A stretch of DNA of 64,000 nucleotides from the NCBI RefSeq assembly GCF_014489615.1, contig NZ_CP060825.1, positions 7,486,001 through 7,550,000 of the forward strand, in the 5' to 3' direction. The stretch is from Streptomyces genisteinicus. GTDB lineage: Bacteria > Actinomycetota > Actinomycetes > Streptomycetales > Streptomycetaceae. A program made the translations under genes and the position numbers. Position 1 is the first letter of the stretch, and every line of letters begins with the position of its first letter. Positions 26,586-35,650 of the stretch are shown here, piece after piece. The notes beneath the pieces were generated by a model, which was not told the DNA's origin, made no database searches, and saw only the letters and a program-made list of their open reading frames with translations.

Positions 26586-27725
26586 ATGTCTGCCTCAATG
26601 AGTCCTGCGAGGACCCGCGCCGCGCTCCGCGCGTCGGCACGTATATCGATGGATCTGCTGCTGGTCCTCGTGGGCACGGCGGTGGCGCTGTGGCTTCTCG
26701 GCCGTATGTGGTCGGTCGTCTGGCCCCTCGTCGTCGGCCTCCTCCTCACCACCTTGACCTGGCCCTTCGCGCGCTTCCTCCGGCGGCACGGCTGGCCGTC
26801 CGCCCTGGCGGCCTCCGTGGTGACCCTGCTGTTCCTCGCGGTCACCGCGGGCGCCGTGGCCCTGATCGCCGTCCCGGTGGCCTCGCAGTCCGGCGAACTC
26901 ACCGACGGGGTCGTCGAAGGCATCGAGCGGGTGCGCGAATGGGCGGCCGGACCGCCGCTGAACATCGGGGACGACCAGATCACCAGCGCGCTCGACTCCG
27001 CGACCGCCCGCCTCCAGGACAGCGTGGGCAGCATCTTCAGCACCCTCGCCACCGGCGTGGGCACCGTGGTCGACGGCGTGGTGACCGCCGTCCTCGCCCT
27101 CTTCCTCATGTTCTTCTTCCTGAAGGACGGCCCCCGGTTCCTGCCGTGGCTCGCCCGCCAGCTCCCCGGCCGCCTCGCGGTCGACGTCCCCACCGTTGCG
27201 GAGCGCGGCTGGGACACGCTCGGAGCGTTCGTCCGCTCGCAGGCGGCGGTCGGCCTGCTGGACGCGGTCCTCATCGGCATCGGCCTCTGGGTCCTGGACG
27301 TGCCGCTGGTCTTCCCGCTGGCCGTGCTCACCTTCCTCTGCGCCTTCGTGCCGATCATCGGCGCCCTGTTCGCGGGCTTCGTCGCCGTGCTGATCGCGCT
27401 GGTGTCCAACGGGGTCACGGACGCGCTGATCGTGCTCGCGATCATCGTGGTGGTGCAGCAGCTGGAGGGCAACGTCTTCCAGCCCATGATCCAGAGCCGC
27501 GGCCTCGGTCTGCACGCGGCCGTCGTCCTGCTGGCCGTGACCCTGGGCGGCAGCCTGGCGGGCATCGTCGGCAGCCTGCTCGCCGTGCCGGCGGCCGCAC
27601 TGATCGCGGTGGTGTGGAACTACGTCCGCGACCAGCTCTCCGATCCGCCGGGCGACCCGGAGGGCGGTCCGGACGCCGCCCCGGGGAGCGACCCGGAGCC
27701 GGCCCGCACCGCCCTCGCCTCCTGA
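26586..27725 (+). CDS. AI-2E/PerM family transporter
   Basis: This 379-residue membrane protein has about eight helices in the AI-2E exporter (PerM) pattern: two at the N-terminus (about 18-60), a long soluble segment (about 100-150, with VEGIERVREWA), then a helical bundle. The bundle contains FLMFFFLKDGPRFLPWL and the conserved C-terminal block VVQQLEGNVFQPMIQSR followed by LHAAVVLLAVTLGGSLAGI. Family members export autoinducer or act as ion/solute permeases; the role here is unknown. The start ATG follows AGGGTGATCGC. A strong terminator follows. Confidence 0.88.
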   Translation: MSASMSPARTRAALRASARISMDLLLVLVGTAVALWLLGRMWSVVWPLVVGLLLTTLTWPFARFLRRHGWPSALAASVVTLLFLAVTAGAVALIAVPVASQSGELTDGVVEGIERVREWAAGPPLNIGDDQITSALDSATARLQDSVGSIFSTLATGVGTVVDGVVTAVLALFLMFFFLKDGPRFLPWLARQLPGRLAVDVPTVAERGWDTLGAFVRSQAAVGLLDAVLIGIGLWVLDVPLVFPLAVLTFLCAFVPIIGALFAGFVAVLIALVSNGVTDALIVLAIIVVVQQLEGNVFQPMIQSRGLGLHAAVVLLAVTLGGSLAGIVGSLLAVPAAALIAVVWNYVRDQLSDPPGDPEGGPDAAPGSDPEPARTALAS

Positions 27726-27778
27726 CCGGCCGATCGGCCGCATCACCGCGTACCCCCGTCCCGGCGACCGCCCGTCCC

Positions 27779-27832
27779 GACGCCCCGCCACGCCCGGCAC
27801 ACCCCGTGTCCCGGCCGCCGTGGCGGGGCGTC
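27779..27832. terminator. Hairpin terminator after the AI-2E transporter gene
   Basis: GACGCCCCGCCACG (27779-27792) pairs perfectly with 27819-27832 (14 bp) across a 26-nt loop. Confidence 0.6.
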
Positions 27833-27870
27833 CGCGTGTGAGCCGTGTCTCAGGCCCCCGGCCGGGCTTG

Positions 27871-27892
27871 TCTATGCAACGAGTTGCATAGA
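27871..27892. promoter_or_regulatory. PadR-type operator, 22-bp palindrome
   Basis: TCTATGCAAC-GA-GTTGCATAGA is a perfect inverted repeat with 10-bp arms, ending 11 bp before the padR-like start. The ATGCAA core and position fit autoregulation by the adjacent PadR protein. Confidence 0.75.
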
Positions 27893-27903
27893 AGGATCGC
27901 GGC

Positions 27904-28491
27904 ATGGCGCTCGAGCACGCGATCCTCGTCTCCCTGCTGGAGAAGCCGGGTTCCGGCTATGAGCTGGCCCGGCGGTTCGACCGCTCCATCGGCTACTTCT
28001 GGAACGCCACGCACCAGCAGATCTACCGCGTCCTCGGGCGGATGACCGCGAACGGCTGGGTGGACGTGCTCGACGTGGCGCAGCAGGGGCGTCCGGACAA
28101 GAAGGAGTACTCGGTCTCGGCGTCCGGCCGGTCGGCCCTGGCCGACTGGCTGCACGAGCCGATCGAACCGGAGAGCGTGCGCCACGAGATCGCCGTCAAG
28201 ATCCGCGGCGCCGCCTTCGACGGCCCTGCCGGACTCGCCGGGCTCGCCGACGAGGTCGCGCGCCACCGCCGGATGCACGAGGACCGGCTCGCGCACTATC
28301 TGGCCGGCCAGGCCCGCGACTTTCCGTCCGGCAGCGCGGGTGACGACGGCGCGCAGGCGCCCTCGGCGGACCCCGGCCGGGAGCTCCAGCACGCCGTGCT
28401 GCGGGGCGGGATCGCCTACGAACGGATGATGGCCGCCTGGCTGGACGACGTGCTGGACACCCTGGGCCGGCTCGCCCGCCCCCGCGGCTGA
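27904..28491 (+). CDS. PadR-family transcriptional regulator
   Basis: This 195-residue repressor has an N-terminal winged helix (about 1-85: LEHAILVSLLEKPGSGYELAR, ATHQQIYRVLGRM) and a C-terminal helical dimer domain (about 95-190, LADEVARHRRMHEDRLAHYL). The wing carries KKEYSVSASGR. GAAGGA lies before the ATG at 27904, and a perfect palindromic operator overlaps the promoter. The next gene, an acyl-CoA dehydrogenase on the same strand 112 bp on, is the likely target. Confidence 0.9.
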   Translation: MALEHAILVSLLEKPGSGYELARRFDRSIGYFWNATHQQIYRVLGRMTANGWVDVLDVAQQGRPDKKEYSVSASGRSALADWLHEPIEPESVRHEIAVKIRGAAFDGPAGLAGLADEVARHRRMHEDRLAHYLAGQARDFPSGSAGDDGAQAPSADPGRELQHAVLRGGIAYERMMAAWLDDVLDTLGRLARPRG

Positions 28492-28603
28492 GCGCCCGCT
28501 GCCGCCCGGCCCCGCCCCCACCGGCCCGTCACGGCCTCCTCGTACCTCCCCCGCTTCACACGACCACGACCACGACCGACACCCTCCGGAAGGCGCCGCA
28601 CCC

Positions 28604-30325
28604 ATGAGCGACTCCCTGCTGTTCAACCCCCGCACCTACGACCCGGCGCACTTCGACCCCGAGACCCGCAGGCTGCTGCGCGCGACGGTCGACTGGTTCG
28701 AGAGCCGGGGCAAGCGGCGCCTGATCGAGGACTACCGCACCCGCGCGTGGCTCGGCGACTTCCTCGGCTTCGCGGCCCGCGAAGGACTCTTCGCGACCTT
28801 CCTGACCCCCGCCGCCGAAGCGGCCGGCAGCCCGGACAAGCGCTGGGACACCGCGAGGATCGCGGCCCTCAACGAGATCCTCGGCTTCTACGGCCTCGAC
28901 TACTGGTACGCGTGGCAGGTCACCGTGCTCGGCCTCGGACCGGTCTGGCAGAGCGGCAACGCCGACGCCCGCGCCCGCGCCGCCGCACTGCTCGACCAGG
29001 GCGAGGTGTTCGCCTTCGGCCTGTCGGAGAAGGCCCACGGCGCCGACATCTACTCGACCGACATGCTCCTGGAGCCCGACGGCCACGGCGGCTTCCGGGC
29101 CAACGGCGCCAAGTACTACATCGGCAACGGCAACAAGGCCGGCCTGGTGTCGGTCTTCGGCCGCCGCACCGACGTCGAGGGGCCCGACGGCTACGTCTTC
29201 TTCGCCGCGGACAGCCGCCACACCGCCTACCACCTGGTCAAGAACGTCGTCGACTCCTCCAAGTACGTCAGCGAGTTCCGCCTGGAGGACTACCCGGTCG
29301 CTCCCGGGGACGTGCTGCACACCGGCCGGGCCGCCTTCGACGCGGCGCTCAACACCGTCAACGTCGGCAAGTTCAACCTCTGCACCGCGTCCATCGGCAT
29401 CTGCGAGCACGCCATGTACGAAGCGGTCACCCACGCCCACAACCGCATCCTCTACGGCCGCCCCGTGACCGCCTTCCCGCACGTGCGGCGCGAACTGACC
29501 GACGCCTATGCGCGCCTCGCCGGGATGAAGCTCTTCAGCGACCGCGCCGTCGACTACTTCCGCACCGCCGGGCCCGACGACCGGCGCTACCTCCTCTTCA
29601 ACCCGATGACGAAGATGAAGGTCACCACCGAGGGCGAGAAGGTCGTCGACCTCCTGTGGGACGTCATCGCGGCCAAGGGCTTCGAGAAGGACACCTACTT
29701 CGGCCAGGCCGCCGTCGAGATCCGTGGCCTGCCCAAGCTGGAGGGCACCGTCCACGTCAACCTGGCGCTCATCCTGAAGTTCCTGCGCAACCACCTGCTG
29801 GACCCGGCGGAGTTCCCTCCCGTGCCCACCCGCCACGACGCCGCGGACGACGACTTCCTCTTCCGCCAGGGACCCGCCCGCGGCCTGGGATCCGTACGGT
29901 TCCACGACTGGCGGCCGGCCTTCGACGCCCACCAGCACCTGCCGAACGTCGCCCGCTTCCGGGAGCAGGCGGACGCGCTGTGCGAGTTCGTCCGCACCGC
30001 CGCGCCGGACGAGGCGCAGAGCCGTGACCTCGACCTGCTGCTCGCCGTGGGCCAGCTGTTCGCCCTCGTCGTCCACGGCCAGCTCGTCCTGGAGCAGGCG
30101 AGTGCCACGGGCACCGACGAGGACGTGCTCGACGAGCTGTTCGCCGTCCTGGTCCGCGACTTCTCGGCGTACGCCGTCGAACTGCACGGCAAGGACTCCG
30201 CCACCGCGGCCCAGCAGACCTGGGCGCTGGGCGCCGTCCGCCGCCCGGTCGTCGACGAGAGCCGCTCGGCACGTGTGTGGGCGAGGGTGGAGGCCCTGTC
30301 GGGGGCGTACGAGATGGCCGAGTAG
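28604..30325 (+). CDS. Acyl-CoA dehydrogenase family flavoprotein
   Basis: This 573-residue cytosolic flavoenzyme belongs to the acyl-CoA dehydrogenase/oxidase fold: an N-terminal helical domain, a beta domain (EVFAFGLSEKAHGADIYSTD, about residues 138-157), and a C-terminal helical domain extended by about 150 residues compared with short-chain dehydrogenases. NVGKFNLCTASIGICEHAMYE resembles the family helix that carries substrate contacts. It probably oxidises an acyl-CoA in lipid turnover; chain length cannot be read. It follows a PadR-type gene, which may repress it. Confidence 0.85.
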   Translation: MSDSLLFNPRTYDPAHFDPETRRLLRATVDWFESRGKRRLIEDYRTRAWLGDFLGFAAREGLFATFLTPAAEAAGSPDKRWDTARIAALNEILGFYGLDYWYAWQVTVLGLGPVWQSGNADARARAAALLDQGEVFAFGLSEKAHGADIYSTDMLLEPDGHGGFRANGAKYYIGNGNKAGLVSVFGRRTDVEGPDGYVFFAADSRHTAYHLVKNVVDSSKYVSEFRLEDYPVAPGDVLHTGRAAFDAALNTVNVGKFNLCTASIGICEHAMYEAVTHAHNRILYGRPVTAFPHVRRELTDAYARLAGMKLFSDRAVDYFRTAGPDDRRYLLFNPMTKMKVTTEGEKVVDLLWDVIAAKGFEKDTYFGQAAVEIRGLPKLEGTVHVNLALILKFLRNHLLDPAEFPPVPTRHDAADDDFLFRQGPARGLGSVRFHDWRPAFDAHQHLPNVARFREQADALCEFVRTAAPDEAQSRDLDLLLAVGQLFALVVHGQLVLEQASATGTDEDVLDELFAVLVRDFSAYAVELHGKDSATAAQQTWALGAVRRPVVDESRSARVWARVEALSGAYEMAE

Positions 30326-30363
30326 CACCGGCACGAGCCGTGGCCGCCGGCCCGCCGGGACCG

Positions 30364-30503
30364 CCGAGGGCTCCGGCGAGTCGGGCGGCCGCCACCGGTT
30401 TGCCGGGCCTCGCCGGGGACTCCGCCCCGCCGAGGGCTCCGGCGGGTGCGGGCGGCCGCTGCCGGCCTTGCCGGCCCCTCCGGCGGGTGCGGGCGGCGGC
30501 CGC
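30364..30503. repeat. Imperfect direct repeats in the intergenic region 30326-30691
   Basis: The block GCCGAGGGCTCCGGCG followed by GGGCGGCCGC occurs at about 30364-30391 and 30429-30458, with a partial third copy at about 30475-30503. The remainder of the 366-bp gap has no gene apart from the terminator at its right end. Confidence 0.5.
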
Positions 30504-30633
30504 CGGACCTGCGCACGTCCCGCCGTGGGTCCCGGGGGAGCCGGGGCGACGGCCCGGGCGCGACCTCCGGTCCTGCTCGGGGCGCCGGTGACGTGCGCCC
30601 GCGAACGGCACCGGCGCACGGGCCCGGACCGGC

Positions 30634-30674
30634 GGCGCCGGGTGCCCCCCGCTACCCAGGAGGCACCCGGCGCC
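30634..30674. terminator. Bidirectional hairpin terminator
   Basis: GGCGCCGGGTGCC (30634-30646) pairs perfectly over 13 bp with 30662-30674 around a 15-nt loop, between convergent genes. Confidence 0.7.
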
Positions 30675-30691
30675 CGCGCCGGCGTCCGGCC

Positions 30692-32356
30692 TCAGCCGAT
30701 CCGGGCGGCCTCGGCCTCACCGGAGCCCGGCTCGGCGGCGCGCGGCGCGGGGCCGGCCGGGTCCTGCTCCGACGCGCCCGCGGCGGCGGCCTCCTCCTCC
30801 GCGAGACGCTCCATGCCGCTGGTCGTCTTCAGCGGCTTCTCCTTGATGAAGACCACCGCGACCAGCGCCAGCAGCGCGAACGGCGTCGCGATGAGGAACA
30901 GCTCCGCTGTGGCCACGCCGTAGGCGTGCTCGACGATGCCGCGCACCGGCTCCGGCAGGGTCGTCATGTCGGGGACGCTGCCGTGGCCGGCGGCCCCGCC
31001 GCCCGCGGTCGGGATCCCGTTCTCCTCGAAGCCCTTGGTCATCTCGCCGGCGACCTTGTTGGCCAGGATCGCGCCCAGCACGCTGGTGCCGACGGTGCCG
31101 CCCATGCTGCGGAAGAACGAGAGCACGGAGGTCGCGGCGCCCAGCTCCGCGGCCGGCACGTCGTTCTGCGCGGCCAGCACCAGGTTCTGCATCAGCAGGC
31201 CGACGCCGATGCCGAGGACGGCCATGTAGAGGCTGAGCAGCCCGAATCCGGTGTCGGCGCCGATCGTGGAGAGCAGGGCGAGCCCGGCGGCCATGATCAC
31301 CGCGCCCGCGACGAGGTACACCTTCCACCGGCCGGTCCTGCTGATGACCTGCCCGGCCACCGTGGAGGAGACGAGCAGACCCAGGATCATCGGCAGGCTC
31401 ATCAGACCCGCGACCGTGGGGGACTTGCCGAGGGAGACCTGGAAGTACTGCGACAGGAAGACCGTGCCGCCGAACATGGCCACGCCGACGAGCAGGCTCG
31501 CCACGGTGGTGAGGGTGACCGTGCGGTTGCGGAAGATGGTGAGCGGGATGACCGGTTCCGGCACCCGCGCCTCCACGAACACCGCGGCGACCAGCAGCAG
31601 CACACCGCCGCCGGTGAGGGCGGCCGTCTGCCACGAGGCCCAGTCGAAGCTGTTGCCGGCCAGCGACACCCAGATGAGCAGCGCGCAGACACCAGCGACC
31701 AGCAGGAAGGCGCCCAGGTAGTCGATCTTCGCCTCGCGGCGGCGCACGGTGGGGAGCTTCAGCGTGCGCTGCAGGAGCACGATCGCCAGCAGGGCGAACG
31801 GCACGCCGATGAAGAAGCACCAGCGCCAGCCGAGCCAGGACGTGTCCACCATGACGCCGCCGATCAGCGGTCCGGCCACGGTGCCCACGGCGAAGACGGC
31901 GCCGAAGATGCCCGCGTACTTGCCGAGCTGCCGCGGCGGGATGACGGCGGCCATGACGACCTGCGCCAGAGCGGTCAGACCGCCCGCGCCGATGCCCTGG
32001 ACCACACGGCTGAAGATCAGCAGGCCGACACCCTGCGAGAAGCCGGCCAGCAGGGAGCCGACGACGAACATCGCGAGCGAGAGCTGGAGCAGCAGCTTCT
32101 TGTTGTAGAGGTCCGAGAGCTTGCCCCAGAGCGGCACGGTGGCCGTCATGGCGAGCAGTTCGGAGACGACGACCCAGGTGTAGGCGGACTGGCTGGCCTG
32201 CAGGTCGGCGATGATCCGGGGCAGCGCGTTGGCCACCACCGTGCCGGCCAGGATGGCGACGAACATGCCGGCCATCAGGCCCGACATGGCCTGGAGTATC
32301 TGGCGTTCGGTCATGGACGTGGGTGGCGCCTCTGCGGGCGCCGGTGTTGCGGTCAC
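30692..32356 (-). CDS. DHA2-family (EmrB/QacA) multidrug MFS exporter
   Basis: This 554-residue drug/proton antiporter has about 14 membrane helices. Motif A is PLWGKLSDLYNKKLLL (about residues 75-90) and motif C is FAVGTVAGPLIGGVMVD, typical of DHA exporters. A cytoplasmic C-terminal tail of about 60 residues (LKTTSGMERLAEEEAAAAG) is present. The GTG at 32356, with a purine-rich AGAGAGA upstream, is chosen; earlier frame extension looks non-coding. The TetR-type gene lies 141 bp upstream on the same strand and is the likely repressor. Confidence 0.92.
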   Translation of the reverse strand: MTATPAPAEAPPTSMTERQILQAMSGLMAGMFVAILAGTVVANALPRIIADLQASQSAYTWVVVSELLAMTATVPLWGKLSDLYNKKLLLQLSLAMFVVGSLLAGFSQGVGLLIFSRVVQGIGAGGLTALAQVVMAAVIPPRQLGKYAGIFGAVFAVGTVAGPLIGGVMVDTSWLGWRWCFFIGVPFALLAIVLLQRTLKLPTVRRREAKIDYLGAFLLVAGVCALLIWVSLAGNSFDWASWQTAALTGGGVLLLVAAVFVEARVPEPVIPLTIFRNRTVTLTTVASLLVGVAMFGGTVFLSQYFQVSLGKSPTVAGLMSLPMILGLLVSSTVAGQVISRTGRWKVYLVAGAVIMAAGLALLSTIGADTGFGLLSLYMAVLGIGVGLLMQNLVLAAQNDVPAAELGAATSVLSFFRSMGGTVGTSVLGAILANKVAGEMTKGFEENGIPTAGGGAAGHGSVPDMTTLPEPVRGIVEHAYGVATAELFLIATPFALLALVAVVFIKEKPLKTTSGMERLAEEEAAAAGASEQDPAGPAPRAAEPGSGEAEAARIG

Positions 32357-32497
32357 GACATCTCTCTCGATCGGTGATGGCTGTCGGTCTGGTGGTGTCC
32401 GGGCGCGGCTGAATGCCTGCGGCAACCATCGCGCCGGGAGCCGCGCGGACGCCCGCCGGTCCCGGGATCGGGACCGGCGGGCGCTTTGGCGGCGGGT

Positions 32498-33253
32498 TCA
32501 GTCGGCGGCCGCCCCCCGCGGCTCGGTGAGTCCGGCGCCGATCAGGTCGAACGTCCGGCGGAACACGTCGGAGAAGGCGGTCCGGTCGCGGCGGGCGCAC
32601 CAGTGCTCCACGGCCACGCGGACGGCCGTGCCGCCCACGGCGGCCAGCAGCCGCGGATGCAGTCCGGCTCCCGGCCCGGCGTCCTCCGGCGTCCGGCAGG
32701 GACCGGGCGCCGCCTCCCGCCCCGGCGGCCGCGCGTGCCCGGCGCCGCGGGCACCGGCCGTACCCGCGGCCCCGGAGGGCTCCTCGGGCCCGGCGGGTCC
32801 GCTGTGCCCCATGCGCCGGGCCAGGGCGTCGGCCAGTTCCAGCTCGTCGGCCATATGCGCGCCCAGGCTGCGGGCCAGCAGATGCGGAGACCGGTGCAGC
32901 ACCTCGGCGCGCAGCGCCCAGAGGTCGTGCTGTTCCTCGATCCCGGCCAGCTCGGCCGCCAGCGCGTCGCGCAGCGCCTCCAGCGGCGTCAGCGCTGCGG
33001 GGGCCTCGCGCACGGCGCGCCGGACGCGGGCGCTCGACTCGGCGTCGATCATGACGAAGACGTCGTCGCGGGTGTCGAAGTAGTTGAAGAACGTCCGCGG
33101 CGAGACGCCCGCCGCTTCGCTGACGGTCTCCACGGTGACGTTCTCCGCGCCGTGCTCCGCCGCGAGCCGCAGGGCCGCCTCGACGAGCGCCGCACGGGTG
33201 GCCCGCTTCTTGCGCTCCCGCAGTCCGTTGCCCGCGGCACTCTTCTCCGTCAC
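32498..33253 (-). CDS. TetR-family transcriptional regulator of the exporter
   Basis: This 251-residue protein has a TetR DNA-binding domain at about 10-60 (RATRAALVEAALRLAAEHG, ETVSEAAGVSPRTFFNYF) and a helical ligand domain. That domain is interrupted by an unusual low-complexity Gly/Ala/Pro stretch (about 150-195, GHSGPAGPEEPSGAAGTAG). The GTG at 33253 is preferred to the ATG at 33271. A promoter with TATCAT as -10 would start transcription about 8 bases later, at this GTG, with no ribosome site, which points to a leaderless mRNA. A palindromic site overlaps its -35. Confidence 0.88.
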   Translation of the reverse strand: MTEKSAAGNGLRERKKRATRAALVEAALRLAAEHGAENVTVETVSEAAGVSPRTFFNYFDTRDDVFVMIDAESSARVRRAVREAPAALTPLEALRDALAAELAGIEEQHDLWALRAEVLHRSPHLLARSLGAHMADELELADALARRMGHSGPAGPEEPSGAAGTAGARGAGHARPPGREAAPGPCRTPEDAGPGAGLHPRLLAAVGGTAVRVAVEHWCARRDRTAFSDVFRRTFDLIGAGLTEPRGAAAD

Positions 33254-33260
33254 GAGCTGG

Positions 33261-33288
33261 ATGATATGCAAAAGTGCAGACTCTGCAA
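33261..33288 (-). promoter_or_regulatory. Promoter and TetR operator of the exporter regulator
   Basis: Read on the minus strand, TTGCAG and TATCAT are separated by 16 bp. The perfect palindrome TGCAGAGTCTGCA (33275-33287) overlaps the -35 box, as expected for self-repression by a TetR protein. A second TGCA lies just downstream. Confidence 0.65.
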
Positions 33289-33456
33289 AAATATTTTCCC
33301 GTTCCGCCGCGGCACCCGTCCGTTCCGCTGGGACGCCCGCCCCGGCGCCCGGTGGGAGCCCTCCGGGGAGTCTCGGCCGGGAGCCCTCTCGGGGCCTGCG
33401 CCGCGGGCCCGCCGCCCCGGGCTGCCCGGGGGCGACGGCGGGACCATCATGGAGCC

Positions 33457-34245
33457 ATGAGCGCTTCCGGCACCGACGCCGAAGCGGCCCGGCACGGACT
33501 TCTCCCCGCGCTGCCCGAGGACTGGCAGCGCTGCCTGGCCGTCGCGGCGCACCCAGACGACATCGAGTACGGCACGGCCTGCGCCGTCGCCCGCTGGACC
33601 GGGCAGGGCAGGACGGTCACGTACCTCCTCGCCACCCGCGGCGAGGCCGGCATCGACGGCATCCCCCCGGAACGCGCCGGTCCGCTGCGTGAGGAGGAGG
33701 AGCGGGCCGGGGCGCGGGCGGTGGGCGTGGAGGTGGTCGAGTTCCTCGACCACACCGACGGAGTGGTCGAGGGCGGGGTCGGCCTGCGCCGGGACATCGT
33801 GCGTGCCGTCCGCCGCCACCGTCCGCAGATCATGGTCTCCGGCGACTTCGGCGTCCGCATGGTCGGCGGTATGACCAACCAGGCGGACCACCGCGTGGTC
33901 GGACTTGCCGCGCTGGACGCCGCCCGTGACGCGGGCAACCGCTGGATCTTCCCGGAACTCGCGGACGAGGGCCTCGAACCCTGGGGCGGCGTCCGGCTGG
34001 TGTGCTTCGCCGGAGCGGCCCGGCCCACCCACGGAGTCGACGTCTCGGGCCCGCCGCTGGAAGCGGGTATCGCCTCGCTCGAGGCCCATGCCGCGTACAC
34101 GCGCGGGCTCGGTGACCGCGCGTTCGAGGCGCGGCCGTTCCTCACCTGGATGGCGCGGACCGGCGGTCCCGCGATCGGGGCCGGGGCGGCGATCCTCTTC
34201 GACGTCCACGTCCTGATCCCGGACGGTCCGCCGCCCTGGGTGTGA
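33457..34245 (+). CDS. PIG-L family deacetylase
   Basis: This 262-residue zinc-dependent N-deacetylase-fold protein carries the metal-binding motif AHPDDIEYG at about residues 31-39, the family aspartate in FLDHTDGVV, and the C-terminal NQADHRVVGLAALDAARDAGN histidine region. Family members remove acetyl groups from GlcNAc-linked small molecules (for example mycothiol or lincosamide-type pathways). The substrate here is not evident, as no partner genes are adjacent. GGAG stands 2 nt before the ATG at 33457, which is short, so the start is not fully certain. Confidence 0.88.
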   Translation: MSASGTDAEAARHGLLPALPEDWQRCLAVAAHPDDIEYGTACAVARWTGQGRTVTYLLATRGEAGIDGIPPERAGPLREEEERAGARAVGVEVVEFLDHTDGVVEGGVGLRRDIVRAVRRHRPQIMVSGDFGVRMVGGMTNQADHRVVGLAALDAARDAGNRWIFPELADEGLEPWGGVRLVCFAGAARPTHGVDVSGPPLEAGIASLEAHAAYTRGLGDRAFEARPFLTWMARTGGPAIGAGAAILFDVHVLIPDGPPPWV

Positions 34246-34279
34246 GCCCGCCCCGCGGGGCCGGCGGAGTGCTGACACC

Positions 34280-34745
34280 CTGCCCACGCCCAGGATGCTG
34301 GTGGCGGGCAGCAGGCCGGTTCCCGGCACCGCGACCCGGACGTCGCCGAGAAGTCCGGCCGGCCGGTTCGCGGCGTCCCTGCCGAGCGCGGCCCAGGGGG
34401 CGGCGGCCGAGGCGTCGGTGCGCCGCTCGATCCGCGCCCGCCGCGCACGGCCGCTCTCCGCCGCCGTGCCGCATCCGTCCGGCAGTCCGTGCCGGACGGG
34501 CGGTTCCGCTGCCGCGCCCCACGCGTCATCGCTCCGGCCCCGGCTCGCGGCCGTCGCCACCGGGGCGGCGCCGACGGCCGCGAAGGACACCAGCGACGCG
34601 ACCGGGTCCAGTCCGGCCGCCACCAGCGCCGCGACACGGCCGTCGCCGCGGTGTGCGCGCGGGACCGTCGCGGCCTGCCGGAGCACCAGGTGCGGCTCGT
34701 CCGGCCAGGGCAGCGCGGCGTTCGCGCCGGCGAGCGGTCTGCCCG
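34280..34745 (-). pseudogene. Decayed C-terminal part of an SCO6745/SalK-like gene
   Basis: On the minus strand a frame reads PLAGANAALPWPDEPHLVL, RAHRGDGRVAALVAAGLDP, TDASAAAPWAALGRD and GLLPATSILG. This is the order of motifs in the C-terminal half of an actinobacterial family I know as SCO6745/SalK-like proteins. The N-terminal half is missing and usually invariant residues are altered (for example the Trp and Leu-Arg-Glu before HRGDG). No proper stop closes the frame. It lies between the deacetylase and the methyltransferase. The family name is from memory. Confidence 0.5.
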
Positions 34746-34810
34746 GGACAGCGCCGGTACGGCCGGGCCGGCGTTCGCGGGTCACTGCGTGCGGGCCGGT
34801 GCCCCGCAGG

Positions 34811-35650
34811 TCACGCCCTGTCGCCCGGCGCCCGTCCCCAGGCCGTGAGCAGCCCGGGGGAGAAGCCCGCGAATCCGGGTGACTCCAGGCTGCGGACCGC
34901 CTCGTCGACGCCCGCGTCGTCCACCAGGCCCGTGGCGACCATGGCCTGACGCGACCGTTCCCAGGTCTGCGCCCAGAACCGGCTGATCGGGCTGCCGGGA
35001 ACCAGCGGCGGCACATGGATCTCGGCGGCGACGGAGCGCAGGCCGGCATCGGCCAGCAGCCGGGGGAGGCCGGGCACCCACGAGACGTCGGTGCCGATGG
35101 TGTCGTGCAGCCCCTGCCACATCGCGCGCAGGGCGTCCGGCACGGGAGCGCGGGGCGCGGCGGCCGTCGTGAGGTCGACCGCGTCGCCGACGACGAGGAC
35201 GCCCCCGGGCGCGAGCAGGCCGGCCAGCCGTGCGGTCATCCGTGCCGGGTCGGGCAGGTGCATGAGCACGAACCGGGCGTGCACCAGGTCGAAGCGGCCC
35301 GGGTCGAAGCCGTCGGCGAGGACGTCGGCCTCCAGCGGCGTGAGTCCCTCCGGAGGGTCCTCGGCCAGGAACCGGGTGTCCCGGTCGACGGCCACCACCT
35401 CCGCCACTCCGGCCTCCCGGAGCAGCCGGCGCGCCACGCTGCCGGTGCCCGCGCCGACGTCGAGGCATCGCCACCCGGGCCCCGCGCCGAGCTGTCGCAG
35501 CCGGGACAGCGTGGTCGCGTCGTAGGCCAGGGCGCCGTGGTCGATGCGGTCCGCCTCGCCGGTGTCCCCGGGGCGGAAGACGCGCTCGCCGTACCGCCCC
35601 TCGTCACCGGGGCGCGGCGGCGGGTCCGCCGAAGAGGTCTCCGTTGCCAT
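34811..35650 (-). CDS. Class I SAM-dependent methyltransferase
   Basis: This 279-residue soluble methyltransferase shows motif I CLDVGAGTGSVARRL (about residues 55-69), the acidic end of strand 2 in VAVDRDTRFL, motif II-like DLVHARFVLMHLPD and motif III LLAPGGVLVVGDAVD. A C-terminal half with LRAMWQGLHDTIGTD and FWAQTWERSR probably forms the acceptor pocket. The ATG at 35650 is chosen; a longer frame to 35779 is Gly/Asp/Arg-rich and not convincing. The acceptor is unknown. Confidence 0.88.
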   Translation of the reverse strand: MATETSSADPPPRPGDEGRYGERVFRPGDTGEADRIDHGALAYDATTLSRLRQLGAGPGWRCLDVGAGTGSVARRLLREAGVAEVVAVDRDTRFLAEDPPEGLTPLEADVLADGFDPGRFDLVHARFVLMHLPDPARMTARLAGLLAPGGVLVVGDAVDLTTAAAPRAPVPDALRAMWQGLHDTIGTDVSWVPGLPRLLADAGLRSVAAEIHVPPLVPGSPISRFWAQTWERSRQAMVATGLVDDAGVDEAVRSLESPGFAGFSPGLLTAWGRAPGDRA

